DNA of 64,000 nucleotides from an uncultured delta proteobacterium. Lineage in GTDB: Bacteria > Desulfobacterota > Desulfovibrionia > Desulfovibrionales > Desulfovibrionaceae. A program made the position numbers and the translations under genes. The stretch spans positions 62,001 through 126,000 of the forward strand of contig CAIMRY010000006.1 of NCBI GenBank assembly GCA_903843965.1, given 5' to 3'. Below the pieces are notes generated by a model. It did not search any database and had not been told where the DNA came from. It saw only the letters and a program-made list of their open reading frames with translations. Positions 53,680 to 63,719 of this stretch are shown in pieces (within the stretch, counting starts at the first letter, position 1; every line of letters begins with the position of its first letter).

Positions 53680-54719
53680 GGCTGACCCCCCTGGACCCCT
53701 GGCTGGTGGAGCGCATGGGTCTGTCCGAGCTGCGGCCCGAGGACGTGTCGGCCTGGCAGCTGCGCGAGCTGCGCGCAACCTTGGCCTGGGCCAAGGCGGC
53801 CAGCCCCTTCCACGCCCGGCGGCTGGCGAACGTCGACCCGGCGGACCTGCGCGGGCCGGACGACCTGGCCCGGCTGCCGCGCATGACCGCCGCCGACCTG
53901 GCCACGCCCGGGCTGCTCGCCGTGTCCCAGGACGGGGTGGCGCGGGTGGTCAGCCTGCGCACCTCCGGGTCCAGCGGCCCGCCCAAGCGCCTGCTGTTCA
54001 CCGAGGCCGACCTGGCGCGCACCCTGGAGTTCTTTGTGGTCGGCATGGCCACTCTGGCCCGCCAGGGCGACACCGCGCTGGTGCTGCTGCCCAGCCGCCG
54101 GGATCTGGGCGTGGCCGACCTGCTCTCCCGCGCGCTGCCGCACCTCGGGGCCAGGGCCGTGCACCCGGCCGAGGGCTGGACCCCGGCGGACCTGCCTGCG
54201 CTGATCAGTGACCAGGGCGTGAGCGTGCTGGTGGCCGCGCCCGCGCAGCTGCGCACCCTGCTGGACCAGGCCGGGACCAGCTCCGTCTGCCGGGCCTGCC
54301 TGCGCACGGTGCTCTCCAGCGGGGAGCCGCTGTCCTTGGGGCTGCGCGTCCAGGTGGAAAGCGCCTGGGGCTGCGAGGTCTTCGACCACTGGGGCATGAC
54401 CGAAAGCGGCTATGGCGGGGGGGTGGAATGTTTTGCCCACAGCGGGTACCATCTGCGCGAGGCCGACCTGCTGGTGGAGGTGGCCGACCCGGCCACGGGA
54501 CGACCCCTGCCGCCGGGCCAGACCGGGGAGATTTTGCTGACCACCCTGGGCCCGCGCGCCCTGCCCCTGGTGCGCCACCAGACCGGGGACGCGGCCCGCT
54601 GGCTGCTGGGCCCCTGCCCCTGCGGCAGCGCCCTGCGGCGGCTGGGCCCGGTGCAGGGGCGGCTGGGACCAGGCGGGGCGGGCGTCACGCAACCCGCAAA
54701 GGGACAAGGCAGGCCATGA
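53676..54719 (+). CDS. AMP-dependent ligase-like protein (DVU1553 type)
   Basis: The 347 residues keep the adenylating core (SLRTSGSSGPPKRLLFTEAD, HWGMTESGYGGG) but lack the mobile C-terminal domain of normal CoA ligases. A late CPCGSALRR motif is typical of phenylacetate-CoA ligase relatives. It overlaps trsS and the XdhC gene by four bases on each side. The substrate is unknown; it may activate a carboxylate in the pathway. Truncated relative to full ligases, but similar in length to this Desulfovibrio group as I recall. Confidence 0.75.
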   Translation: MRLTPLDPWLVERMGLSELRPEDVSAWQLRELRATLAWAKAASPFHARRLANVDPADLRGPDDLARLPRMTAADLATPGLLAVSQDGVARVVSLRTSGSSGPPKRLLFTEADLARTLEFFVVGMATLARQGDTALVLLPSRRDLGVADLLSRALPHLGARAVHPAEGWTPADLPALISDQGVSVLVAAPAQLRTLLDQAGTSSVCRACLRTVLSSGEPLSLGLRVQVESAWGCEVFDHWGMTESGYGGGVECFAHSGYHLREADLLVEVADPATGRPLPPGQTGEILLTTLGPRALPLVRHQTGDAARWLLGPCPCGSALRRLGPVQGRLGPGGAGVTQPAKGQGRP

Positions 54720-55819
54720 GCGACATTCTGCATACGCTGCTGGAGCGGCTGGAGCGCGGCGAAACCGTGGTCCAGGCCACCATCCTGACCCATGAGGGAA
54801 GCACCCCGCGCTCGGCCGGCAGCCGCATGCTGCTGGGGGCCGGCCTGCGCGACGGCCTGCGCATACTTGCGGGCACCGTGGGCGGCGGCCTGGTGGAGGC
54901 CCGGGTCATGGAGGCCGCTGCCGGGGTTCTGGCGGGCGGCCAGCGCCGCGTGGAGCAGTTCGACCTCACGGGCGAGCTGGCCGCCGGGGCGGACATGATC
55001 TGCGGCGGGCGGCTGCGCGTGTTTCTGGAGCGGCTGGGCCCGGATGACCTGCCCCTGTTCCGCCGCCTGGACCAGGCCCTGGCCCTGGGGCTGCGCTGCC
55101 TGCGGCTCACGCCGCTCGGGCCCGGCCCGGCGAGCCTGCTTGTGTCCGGCGAAGGCAAAGGTGCTGCGGACGCCAACAAGGCTGTGGACGAGGCCGTGGG
55201 CGACGCCGTGGACGAGGAGCTGGGCCTTGCCGCCTGGCGCGCCGGGGCGGACATCGCCGCGCCCATGGTCATCGAGGCCGGGGGCCGGTCCTTTGCCCTG
55301 GAGCCCTGGGCTGCGGCCAACCCGCTCCTGATCTTCGGCGCGGGGCACGTGTCGCGGCCCACGGCCCAGGTGGCGGCCATGGTCGGCTTCCGGGTCACGG
55401 TGCTGGACGACCGCCCGGAATTCGCCAACGCCGAGCGCTTTCCCCAGGCCCAGACGCGCGTGCTCGCCTCCTATGCGGACTGCTTTGCCGGGCTGCCCGC
55501 CGGGCCGGAGACCTTTGTGGTCATCCTCACGCGCGGGCACGTGCACGACGCCGAGGTGCTGGCCCAGGCCCTGCGCACCCGCGCCGGATACATCGGCATG
55601 ATCGGCAGTCGCCGCAAGCGCGACGCGGTGTACGCGCGGCTGCTCGGCCAGGGCTTTGGCCAGGCCGACCTGGACCGGGTGCGCTGCCCGGTGGGCCTGG
55701 CCATCGGGGCCGAAACGCCCGAGGAGATCGCAGTGAGCATCAACGCCGAACTCATCGCCTGCCGGGCCGGGGCCGCCTGTGGCCAGAAGGCAGAGCCCAC
55801 AAGCGGGACGCGGCAATGA
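54716..55819 (+). CDS. XdhC/CoxI-family molybdenum enzyme maturation protein
   Basis: The 367 residues have an N-terminal XdhC domain (ETVVQATILTHEGSTPRSAG, TVGGGLVEARVMEAA) and a Rossmann-like C-terminal domain (LLIFGAGHVSRPTAQVAAMV, VVILTRGHVHDAEVL, YIGMIGSRRKRD). XdhC proteins bind the molybdenum cofactor and help sulfurate and insert it into xanthine-oxidase family enzymes, here most likely Mop. A low-complexity insert (NKAVDEAVGDAVDEE, about 150-170) lies between the domains. Coupled (ATGA) on both sides. Confidence 0.9.
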   Translation: MSDILHTLLERLERGETVVQATILTHEGSTPRSAGSRMLLGAGLRDGLRILAGTVGGGLVEARVMEAAAGVLAGGQRRVEQFDLTGELAAGADMICGGRLRVFLERLGPDDLPLFRRLDQALALGLRCLRLTPLGPGPASLLVSGEGKGAADANKAVDEAVGDAVDEELGLAAWRAGADIAAPMVIEAGGRSFALEPWAAANPLLIFGAGHVSRPTAQVAAMVGFRVTVLDDRPEFANAERFPQAQTRVLASYADCFAGLPAGPETFVVILTRGHVHDAEVLAQALRTRAGYIGMIGSRRKRDAVYARLLGQGFGQADLDRVRCPVGLAIGAETPEEIAVSINAELIACRAGAACGQKAEPTSGTRQ

Positions 55820-56991
55820 CGCGCCTGGGCGCAGTGATCCTGGCCGCTGGCCAGTCCACGCGCCTGGGCGAGCACAAGCCCCTGGCCCGGGTGGGCGGGC
55901 GCACGCTGCTGGAGCACGCGGCGGAACTGTTCCGCACCGTCGGGGCGCACACGATCCTGGCCGTGGCCGGGCACCGCGCCCCGGAGACCCTGGGCGAGGC
56001 CCGGCGGCTGGGCATTCGCGCCGTGGTCAACGAGGACTACGCCGGGGGCATGTTCACCTCGGCGGCCGCAGGCCTGCGCGAGCTGGACACCCGGCGCGAG
56101 GGCCTGGACGCCGTGTTCGTGCTGCCTGTGGACATTCCGCTGGTGCGGCCCCAGACCCTGCGGCTGCTGCTCACGCGTTTCGCCTTGGCCCCGGCTGCGG
56201 TGCTGCACCCGGTGTTTCACAAGCGGCTGGAGTCCGGGCAGGTGCGGCTGGCCTCCGGGCGCGGGCACCCGCCGCTCATCAAAGCCCGGCACTGCGCGGA
56301 GGTTGCGGCCTGGACCGGGCCCGGCGGCCTGTCCGGGGCCCTGCAGGACCTGGAGGCGCGCCACGGTGCGGCGGATGTGCCCTGCGCCGACCGGAACATC
56401 CATTTCGACGTGGACACCCAGGCCGACCTGGCCGAGGCCCGGCAACGCTTTGAGCGCCGGGGCATCCCCACGCCGGAGGAGGCCGAGGCGCTGCTGGACC
56501 TGCACCAGGCCGGGCCGCGCGGCCTGGCCCATGGCCGGGGCGTGGCCCGCGCCGCGCTGTGCCTGGCCGCCGCCCTCAACGCGCGCGGGGCCGGACTGGA
56601 CCTGGAGTTGGTGGAGTCCGCCGCGCTGTTGCACGACATCGCCAAGGGCAGCCCCAGACACGAGGCGACGGGCGCGGCCCTGCTGGACAGCCAGGGCTAT
56701 GGCCCGGTGGCGCGCATCGTGGCGGCGCATCGCGACATTCCGCCCGAGGCCGTGGACGGGCTCACCGAGCGCGAGCTTGTCTACTTCGCGGACAAGCTGG
56801 TGCGCGGCAGCGACCTGGTGGACGTGCCCGCGCGCTTTCAGGACAAGCTGGACCTCTTCCAGGGCGACGCCGAGGCCACGAGCGCCATCCGCAGCAGGCT
56901 GAAAAACGCCCTGGCCATGCAGCGGCGCATCGAGACCGAGGCGGGCGGGATGGGCCTGGCGCGGCTGTTGGACAAAATTGCGGCCGAATGA
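55816..56991 (+). CDS. MocA-like nucleotidyltransferase fused to an HD phosphohydrolase
   Basis: Of the 391 residues, about 1-200 form a GT-A type nucleotidyltransferase (AVILAAGQSTRLGEHKPLAR, VLPVDIPLVRP), the fold of MocA, which makes molybdopterin cytosine dinucleotide, the cofactor of Mop. Residues about 215-370 are an HD domain (SAALLHDIAKG, AAHRDIPPEAV). The fusion is known from Desulfovibrio (DVU1551). The HD part may hydrolyse a nucleotide by-product or regulate the first domain. The start overlaps the XdhC stop. Confidence 0.85.
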   Translation: MTRLGAVILAAGQSTRLGEHKPLARVGGRTLLEHAAELFRTVGAHTILAVAGHRAPETLGEARRLGIRAVVNEDYAGGMFTSAAAGLRELDTRREGLDAVFVLPVDIPLVRPQTLRLLLTRFALAPAAVLHPVFHKRLESGQVRLASGRGHPPLIKARHCAEVAAWTGPGGLSGALQDLEARHGAADVPCADRNIHFDVDTQADLAEARQRFERRGIPTPEEAEALLDLHQAGPRGLAHGRGVARAALCLAAALNARGAGLDLELVESAALLHDIAKGSPRHEATGAALLDSQGYGPVARIVAAHRDIPPEAVDGLTERELVYFADKLVRGSDLVDVPARFQDKLDLFQGDAEATSAIRSRLKNALAMQRRIETEAGGMGLARLLDKIAAE

Positions 56992-57029
56992 GGGGTTGCG
57001 AATGAGGGCCGGGACATGAGGGACGCGAC

Positions 57030-57671
57030 ATGAAAGATGGGGTGACCGTCCTGCTGCTGCGCCACGGTGAGATCGTGCAGACCGCGCCGCGCTGTTTTGT
57101 GGGCCAGCGCGACCTGCCCCTGACCGCCACGGGCAGGCGCCAGGCCGAGGCCTGGGCCCCGGTGCTGGCCGGGCTGAAGCTCGGCAAGGCCTGGTGTTCG
57201 GATTTATCGCGCGCGCGCGACACGGCGGCCCTGGCCCTGGCCGGAAGCGGCATCACGGCCACGGCCCTGCCGCAGCTGCGGGAGATCAGCCTGGGCGGCT
57301 GGGAGGGCCTCAGCGCCGACGAGGTGCGCCAGCGCTTTCCCGGCGAGTACGAGCGGCGCGGGACCGACCTGGCCGGGGTTGCGCCCGCTGGCGGGGAGAG
57401 CTTCGCCCAGGCCCAGGACAGGGCCTGGACCGCCCTTTGCGGCATTGTGGCGGGCCGCAACGGCTGGCTGCTGGTTGTGGCCCACGCCGGGATCAACCGG
57501 GCGCTCATCTGCCGGGTGCTGGGCCTGCCCCTGGCCGAGTTGTTTTTGCTGGGCCAGGAGTACTGCGCCCTGAACATCCTGGAGTTCCCGCGCCAGGGCC
57601 GGGCGCGGCTGGCGGCGCTGAACCTGCCGCCCGGCGGCGCTGCGCAGCGGCTGGGTTTGCCGGGCAGATGA
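57030..57671 (+). CDS. Histidine phosphatase family protein
   Basis: The 213 residues show the phosphoglycerate-mutase fold: LLLRHGEIVQ with the catalytic histidine, SDLSRARDTAALAL, REISLGGWEGL and the second histidine VVAHAGINRAL. It resembles CobC-type phosphatases. It follows the MocA-HD gene by 38 bases, possibly as the last gene of the cluster. A role in removing phosphate from a cofactor precursor is inferred from position. Confidence 0.83.
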   Translation: MKDGVTVLLLRHGEIVQTAPRCFVGQRDLPLTATGRRQAEAWAPVLAGLKLGKAWCSDLSRARDTAALALAGSGITATALPQLREISLGGWEGLSADEVRQRFPGEYERRGTDLAGVAPAGGESFAQAQDRAWTALCGIVAGRNGWLLVVAHAGINRALICRVLGLPLAELFLLGQEYCALNILEFPRQGRARLAALNLPPGGAAQRLGLPGR

Positions 57672-58015
57672 GTGGCAGGTAAATGCGGGGCAGGAAGATG
57701 CGGGGGCCCGCCGGGGCCGGGCGTTCAGGCCGGGCGTTGAGGCCGTGCGTTGAAGCCGTGCGTTGAAGCCGGGCGTTCAGGCCTGGAGGTGAAGTCTGCT
57801 GCGTTGATACGTAGATGTGTGGCTGCGTACGCATTTTCCCGGAGCGGGTTCAGCGCCCAGGCCGGCACTATATTTTGCGCGTATCCGCCCATTTCCACAC
57901 TGCCGCACACGCGCCGAGACACGCCAATACGTACGAACCTGCGTAGCGCCGCCGCCTTTGACTCAGCCAAAACCCTCCAGCCCGGCGTTGCCGCCAGGGG
58001 AACCTCCGGCGTGGT
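57672..58015. other. Convergent 344-base gap with GCGTTGAGGCC repeats
   Basis: 57717-57790 holds five imperfect 13- to 16-base repeats (GGGCGTTCAGGCC, GGGCGTTGAGGCC, GTGCGTTGAAGCC). The rest carries ACGCATTTTCCCG near 57831 and several TACG words. No gene is supported. Confidence 0.5.
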
Positions 58016-60895
58016 CTAGGTTTCGGCTGCCTGGGCCTCTGCCCCGCATTCCCGGCGCGTGGGGGCCAACAGCCCGGCCAGGGCGTAGAGCACGAGCGAG
58101 GCGTAGAAGACCCAGGAGTAGCCGCAGCTCACGGCCAAGAGGTTGGCCAGGGGCGTGGCCACCACGGACAGCGCGCCGTTGACGCTCCAGGCCCAGGGGA
58201 TGAACGGGCAGCGTGCGCCCCGGTAGGTGGACAGGGCCAGGGGAAAGGGCATGCCCATGCAGAAGCCGAGCGGCGCGGCGATGCCCACGGCCAGCGCGAT
58301 CTTGGCCGGGTCGGGCCAGGCCAGGGCCAGGTCCAGCAGGCGCGGCAAAAGCAGGCCGGAGCAGGCGGCCAGGGCGGCGGCCAGGGCGCAGGCCAGGCGG
58401 ATGCCCTGGCGCGGCCTGGGCACAAAGCGGCTGGAAAAGGCGCTGCCCAGCCCGGAGGCGATGAGCATGGCCGAGAGCACCAGGGCAAAGGCCAGGGTCG
58501 GGTCGTTGAGAAAGAAGGTGAAGCGCTCGATGAGCACGATCTCCACGAACAAGAACCCCAGGCCCAGGCACATGAAAAAGCCGAACCCGCCCAGCACCTC
58601 GCCCCCGGCCATGCCGCCCAGCCCGCGCCGCCGCAGCAGCGGCAGCAGAAAGACCACCAGGGCGAACACGGCGGCCTGGGCCAGCACGGCCACGTTGACC
58701 AGATAGCCGATCTCCTGGCGCGGCAAAATCTCGATGCGCCGCAGCGCCGCCGGAATCTGCCCCAGGCGGATGATCTCGTGGAAAAAGGGCCGGTCCTGGG
58801 TGCTGGGCGCCAGGTTGAAGAAGCGGAAGCTGGAGGAGCTGGCCGTGCCGTCGCGCAGAAAGGCCACCAGGTCGTCCATGAGCGCGTCGCGCGCGGGCGG
58901 GCCGTTGTCGGCCAGGCCGGGTAGGCCGGACTGCTCACCCAGGCCCGCGTCCTGGCCTGCCGCAAGGGTTCCGTTGGCGGCGGCTGTAACGCCAGTCGCA
59001 GCAGAAGCATTGGCCGCCACAATCCCGCCCGCCACTGTCCCTGCTCCTGCAACAGACTCGTTGCCCGTCGGTCCGCTGGCCGCAGGTCCGCTGGCCGCGC
59101 CCGCGCGCACCGGCCCGGCGGCCTCGCTGGTCACGTTCTCAAAGGACACCGGCGGCAGGTCGTTGTACACCTCCACCGTGGCCGGGTCGATGCCGGGGAA
59201 ATAGGGCGTGTCGAAGCTGCGCTCCGCCGCAAAGGCGCGTGCGGCGGCGATGTCGCGCGCATCAAAGGCCAGGCGCGAGACGAGAATCCGCGCGGTGAAG
59301 GAGCTGCGCACCACGATCAGGTGGGCCGCCGGGTCGTGCACGCCCGCCAGGGCCAGCCCCAGGCGCACCGTGGCCACGGCCTTGAGCGCGTAGACTGGCA
59401 GCTCGCCGATGCCCATGGGCAGGGACAACAGCCCGTCCGCCGCAAGCGCGCGGTAGAGCCGGGCGATGCCCTCGACGGTGAGCAGGTACTTGTTGGCCTG
59501 GCCCTGGTCCAGGAACTCCGGGGACACGTCGATGAGGCTGTACGGGACCTCGGCCTGGCCGGCCAGGACCAGGGGCGAGCCCAGGCGCGGGGGCGTGGCC
59601 TGGCCCGTGGGCGCGTCGGTCCCGGCGGCAAAGGCCGCTGCCGGGGCCAGCAGCCTGCGAGGCGGCGGCGGGTATTTCCTGGGCCGGGCCGGGCCGCCTG
59701 TCTGGATATCCGCCTGGATATCCGCCGGGCCATTCGCCTGGGCTGCATCGGCCCCGACCGTGGCGTTGGCTTCGGAAATGTTTTCGGGCCTGGTCACGGG
59801 CAGACGCAGCGCGTAGCTCACCGGCGCGCTGGAGGGCGCGTGCCCGGCCAGGATGGCCAAAAGCACCGGGTCGCTCTCCACGGTGTCCACGTGGCGCGCG
59901 CCCAGCTCCAGCGCCTCGCGCGGGCGGAAGCCGCCGCGCCCCCCGGCCAGCAGCACGCGCTTTTGCGGGCGCAGAACGTACGGCAGGGAGTCCAGGGCCG
60001 CGCCCAGGTAGCCCAGGTCCACGGCCCCCGGGCGCGGCAGGGACACCAGCCGCTCGCCGTCGCGGTACAGGCCCAGGGCCTGTGGCGGGCCGCCAGCGCC
60101 CAGCAGCGCGTAGTTGTTCGAAAGATCCGGGTCGTGGCGCTCCAGGTAGCTGGACAGAAGCTGGTAGTAGCCCCGGGCGGAGCGCACCTCCAGGAGCACG
60201 CGGTTGTTCTCCACGTTCATGGCCATGGACACGGGCTTGTACTGGCTGAAGGCGGCGTTGTTGCGCTCCAGCACCAGGGCGCCCGCCCCGGCCAGGACCA
60301 GAAGCGCCAGCCCGGCCAGGGCGGCGCGCACCGGGCCAGTGGCCCTGGGCAGGCTGGTCAGGGCGGCCAGGGCCAGGGGCGGCAGCAAAAACAGCGGCAG
60401 GTGGAAGGGGTGCACCAGGGACATGCACAGCAGAAGCGCCGCCGCGCCCAGGCCCGCGCCCACCAGGTCGGCCATGTAGACCTTGGGGATGTTCTCCTGG
60501 CCCGCCAGAAACGAGAGCCCCACGTACAGCCCGGAGGCGAAGAAGAAGGGGAACAGGGCCAGGTAGTACTTGCCGATGTTCAAGAGCTGCCCGGCGAAGA
60601 GCACCTCGTTCTGCAGCTCCAGCGGGTTGAAGGGGATGAGCCCCAGCGCGGCGTACCCGCCGGAGACCAAAAGCAGCATGGCCACGGGCAGGGCGTAGAA
60701 CAGGGCCTCGGCCCGGCGCAGAAAGGCCGGTCCGAACAGGCAGAGCACCACGCCGCTGACGGAATATCCGGCCATGGCCATGGAGATGACCCAGTAGCCG
60801 TATTCCGACCAGTTGGTGATGGCGAAGTGGCGTACGAGGAAGATCTCAAACGCTATGGAGGCGAGGCAGACCAGGAAGATGCCGACGTAGCGCAT
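58016..60895 (-). CDS. Polytopic membrane protein with spermidine-synthase-like core
   Basis: The 959 residues contain an N-terminal block of about six membrane helices (FLVCLASIAFEIFLVRHFAI onwards), a cytoplasmic Rossmann-like segment (VLLAGGRGGFRPREALELGA, VDTVESDPVLLAIL) similar to spermidine synthases, and a C-terminal block of about seven helices. The SAM/polyamine active-site aspartates are not clearly kept. Two low-complexity inserts (about 380-430, with ADIQADIQ repeats, and about 580-640, Ala/Gly/Ser-rich) interrupt the core. Such fusions occur in many proteobacteria, with no known function. The ATG at 60895 stands alone. Confidence 0.75.
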   Translation of the reverse strand: MRYVGIFLVCLASIAFEIFLVRHFAITNWSEYGYWVISMAMAGYSVSGVVLCLFGPAFLRRAEALFYALPVAMLLLVSGGYAALGLIPFNPLELQNEVLFAGQLLNIGKYYLALFPFFFASGLYVGLSFLAGQENIPKVYMADLVGAGLGAAALLLCMSLVHPFHLPLFLLPPLALAALTSLPRATGPVRAALAGLALLVLAGAGALVLERNNAAFSQYKPVSMAMNVENNRVLLEVRSARGYYQLLSSYLERHDPDLSNNYALLGAGGPPQALGLYRDGERLVSLPRPGAVDLGYLGAALDSLPYVLRPQKRVLLAGGRGGFRPREALELGARHVDTVESDPVLLAILAGHAPSSAPVSYALRLPVTRPENISEANATVGADAAQANGPADIQADIQTGGPARPRKYPPPPRRLLAPAAAFAAGTDAPTGQATPPRLGSPLVLAGQAEVPYSLIDVSPEFLDQGQANKYLLTVEGIARLYRALAADGLLSLPMGIGELPVYALKAVATVRLGLALAGVHDPAAHLIVVRSSFTARILVSRLAFDARDIAAARAFAAERSFDTPYFPGIDPATVEVYNDLPPVSFENVTSEAAGPVRAGAASGPAASGPTGNESVAGAGTVAGGIVAANASAATGVTAAANGTLAAGQDAGLGEQSGLPGLADNGPPARDALMDDLVAFLRDGTASSSSFRFFNLAPSTQDRPFFHEIIRLGQIPAALRRIEILPRQEIGYLVNVAVLAQAAVFALVVFLLPLLRRRGLGGMAGGEVLGGFGFFMCLGLGFLFVEIVLIERFTFFLNDPTLAFALVLSAMLIASGLGSAFSSRFVPRPRQGIRLACALAAALAACSGLLLPRLLDLALAWPDPAKIALAVGIAAPLGFCMGMPFPLALSTYRGARCPFIPWAWSVNGALSVVATPLANLLAVSCGYSWVFYASLVLYALAGLLAPTRRECGAEAQAAET

Positions 60896-61238
60896 GGACC
60901 CCCAGGCCGCGCAGGGTCAGGTGGGCCTGGGCGCGGCAAAACAGGAAATATGGGGGTTTCTATCCCATCCGGTCCGTGGCCGCAAGCTTTGGCGGGCAAA
61001 GCCGGGGTTCAGGCCGCGCCGCCTGGAGCGCTCGCTCTTCTGGGGTCGTCCGCCTGATTGGGTACGCTTGCCGTGCCCGGCGCGTCAACGCCTTTCTACA
61101 GGTCAAAGCTGCCCGGCTCGCCCACGCTCTTCGGCGTCAACGCCGTCCAGTCCATCAACGCCGTTCAGGCCGCACGGCGCGCAGCGGCGGTTCAGGGGGG
61201 CTCAAGCGTGGGGAGAGTCTCGGGGGCAAAGCCGGGGT
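60896..61238. other. 343-base gap containing a copy of the kinase gene's 3' end
   Basis: A 33-base segment at 60994-61026 repeats 61224-61256 with one difference; the second copy contains the kinase stop codon. Between them are GTCAACGCCGTTCAGG-type words like those at 57717. No gene is seen. Confidence 0.6.
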
Positions 61239-63707
61239 TCAGGCCGCTCCGCCTGGCTTGCCCGTGGTTTTGGGCCTGCCCGGCGCGCCCGGCTCGTCGA
61301 TGTCGTCGTCGATGTCGTCCGGCTCGTCGATGTCGTCCGGCCCGTCGCAGGCGCAGGGCTCGACGAGGTCGCCCGGCACGTCCAGGATCTCCGAGTCAGG
61401 GCTGTTGTCCAGGGGGGTGTGGAAGCTGAGGCACAGGGAGAAGGTGCTGCCCACTCCGGGGGTGCTCTCCACCGTGACGTTGCCGCCCATCTTCGCCGCC
61501 AGCTCGCGCACGATGGCCAGGCCCAGGCCCGTGCCCTGGTAGTGCTTGGTCAGCGGCTCCTCGGCCTGGACAAAGGGCTCGAACAGGCTCTGCGTGTGTT
61601 CCGTGGCGATGCCGATGCCCGTGTCCGCCACCCGGATGCGCAAGGTGCAGACGCCCTCGGCCTTGCTGACCAGGGCCGCGTCCAGGGTCACGCCGCCCTG
61701 GTGGGTGAATTTCAGCGCGTTGTCCAGCAGGTGGTGCAGGGCCTGGCCCAGGCGCAGGGGGTCGCCCAAAAGAATTTGCTCCAGGGCGCCCGCCTGCCCG
61801 TTCAAGGAGAGGGTCAGGCCTTTGGCCTCGGCCAGGTTCTGCATCTCCATCTCCAGGGAGGCCAGCACCTCGGCCAGGGTGAAGGGCCGGTGCTCCAGGA
61901 TCAGCTGGCCCGCGCCCAGGGCCGCGAAGTCCAGGATGTCGTTGATCAGGTCCGTGATCCTTTGGGTGGTCTCCAGGGCGTAGCCCAGGTACTCGCGCTG
62001 CTCCGGCGGCAGCACGTCGGCCATGGCCAGGAGTTCGAGCATGCCGGACAAGCCGTTCAAGGGCGTGCGCAGCTCGTGGCTCATGTTGGTCACGAGGTCG
62101 TCTTTGGCGCGGCTGGCGGCCTCGGCGGCCTCCTTGGCGGCCAGCAGGGCCTGCTCGGAGAGCCTGCGCTCGGTGATGTCGCGGGAGAAGCTGGCGATCT
62201 GGCAAACCGAGCCGTCCTCGCCGAAGATAGGGTACAGGCGGATGGCGTAGGTGCGGCCTTCGCGCTCCTCCTCGAAGCGCAGGGCCGAGCGCAGGCGCAC
62301 CACCTCCTCGAAGCGTTCGCGGCGGCCGTTGCGCACGTAGTCGGGGATGAGGTCGAGGATGTTCTTGCCCACCAGCTGCGGGGCGGTGGAGTTGCGGCGG
62401 CGGGCCGCGCTCTCGTTCATGGACAGCACGCGGCCGTCGGGCACGAGGAGCAGCAGCCCGTCGGCCGAGGCGTTGAACACGGCGCGTAGGCGCTCCTCGC
62501 TCTCGAACAGGGCCTTGCGGCTGGCCTGCTGCTCGGCCTGGGCCCGCTCCAGGCCCTCGGCCATGTTGTCGAAGGTGCGGGCCAGTTCGCCCAGTTCGCT
62601 GGCGTTGCCAGGGTCCTTGGGCCCCATGTGCGAGCGCGCGGCGAAGTTGCCCGAGCCCAGCCCGCGCACGGCGGTCATCAGCCGCGCCACGGGCGCCAGG
62701 ATGTAGCGCCGGCCCCACAGCCTGGTCAGGACAAGCGCCAGCAGGGTGTTCACCAGCAGGGCCGTGAGCTGGCGCATGAGCTTGGCGCTGCTCTCCGCGT
62801 ACACGGCGGACTTGGGGATGCCCACGCGGACGTAGCAGATCTCCTCCTTGCAGATGTCCAGCCGACGCATGACGTAAAAGCGCTCCACCCCGTCCATGCC
62901 GGTGGACCAGCCCGAGGACTCGGCCACATTATTCCGGATCAGCGCGGCGTGGTCTTCGGGCAGGGCGGCTCCCAGGGTGTGCGGAAGGTCCGGCACGCGG
63001 AACAGGATGCGCCCGTTCAGGCCCGCCAGGACAACGGTGGTGCCCAGGGGCATGCCCGCGTTCAGGATGTTTTTGGAGGCGTGGGTCAGGGCCATCTGCG
63101 CGGCCAGCACCAGCACCGTGCCGCCCTTTTCGTCGCGCACGGGCGCGGCGTAGGTGACAACGGTCTCGCCCGCGCCCACGGGCCGACTGGTTGCGTCGGC
63201 CTCGGCCCGGCCCACGCCCACGGAAAAGCCCTGGCCCTGCAGGGCGTCCATGACGGCCTGGTCGTCCACGAGGCTTGTGCCGGCCTTCACGGGCCGGGCC
63301 GAGGCCAGGACGCCGCCGTCCGGCCGCACCAGCATCAGGTTCTGGTATTCCGGGGCCAGCTTGGCGAAGCTGGCCAGGGACCCGGCGCAGTCGACCCTGG
63401 CCGCCCCGGCGTTGCACTTCTGCACCAGGGGGTTGGCGGCCATGAGCTCCAGGAACAGGCGGGTGGTGCGCGTCTGCTGGGCCAGGTCGTCGGCGATCAT
63501 GACCGCTGCGTGGGCCGTTTGCTCCAGGGCCAGGCGCTGCTCCATGTCGCGCTCGTCCAGGTGGCTCCACAGGGTCAGCCCCAACAGCGGCACCAGGGCC
63601 ACGGCCACCAGGGCCAGCAGCACCATGTGCAGGCTGCGCATGGTGCGCGTCTGCGGGGGTAGGCCGGGGACGCTCCCGGCGTGCTCTGACGTGGGGGGGG
63701 TGCTCAA
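61239..63707 (-). CDS. Membrane sensor histidine kinase with PAS domain
   Basis: The 822 residues have, in order: membrane helix 1 ([20 protein letters not shown]), a periplasmic dCache-like sensor domain (about 50-300), membrane helix 2 near 315-335, HAMP ([20 protein letters not shown]), PAS with PAC (about 400-520), HisKA with the phosphorylated His544 ([13 protein letters not shown]) and HATPase ([26 protein letters not shown]). A C-terminal tail of DDIDEPDD repeats replaces the receiver seen in hybrid kinases. The start is TTG 63707 with AGAGG upstream, 12 bases after the EAL gene stop, so the two are cotranscribed. The partner regulator is not in the window. Confidence 0.9.
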   Translation of the reverse strand: MSTPPTSEHAGSVPGLPPQTRTMRSLHMVLLALVAVALVPLLGLTLWSHLDERDMEQRLALEQTAHAAVMIADDLAQQTRTTRLFLELMAANPLVQKCNAGAARVDCAGSLASFAKLAPEYQNLMLVRPDGGVLASARPVKAGTSLVDDQAVMDALQGQGFSVGVGRAEADATSRPVGAGETVVTYAAPVRDEKGGTVLVLAAQMALTHASKNILNAGMPLGTTVVLAGLNGRILFRVPDLPHTLGAALPEDHAALIRNNVAESSGWSTGMDGVERFYVMRRLDICKEEICYVRVGIPKSAVYAESSAKLMRQLTALLVNTLLALVLTRLWGRRYILAPVARLMTAVRGLGSGNFAARSHMGPKDPGNASELGELARTFDNMAEGLERAQAEQQASRKALFESEERLRAVFNASADGLLLLVPDGRVLSMNESAARRRNSTAPQLVGKNILDLIPDYVRNGRRERFEEVVRLRSALRFEEEREGRTYAIRLYPIFGEDGSVCQIASFSRDITERRLSEQALLAAKEAAEAASRAKDDLVTNMSHELRTPLNGLSGMLELLAMADVLPPEQREYLGYALETTQRITDLINDILDFAALGAGQLILEHRPFTLAEVLASLEMEMQNLAEAKGLTLSLNGQAGALEQILLGDPLRLGQALHHLLDNALKFTHQGGVTLDAALVSKAEGVCTLRIRVADTGIGIATEHTQSLFEPFVQAEEPLTKHYQGTGLGLAIVRELAAKMGGNVTVESTPGVGSTFSLCLSFHTPLDNSPDSEILDVPGDLVEPCACDGPDDIDEPDDIDDDIDEPGAPGRPKTTGKPGGAA

Positions 63708-63719
63708 GTCAGGCCTCTG

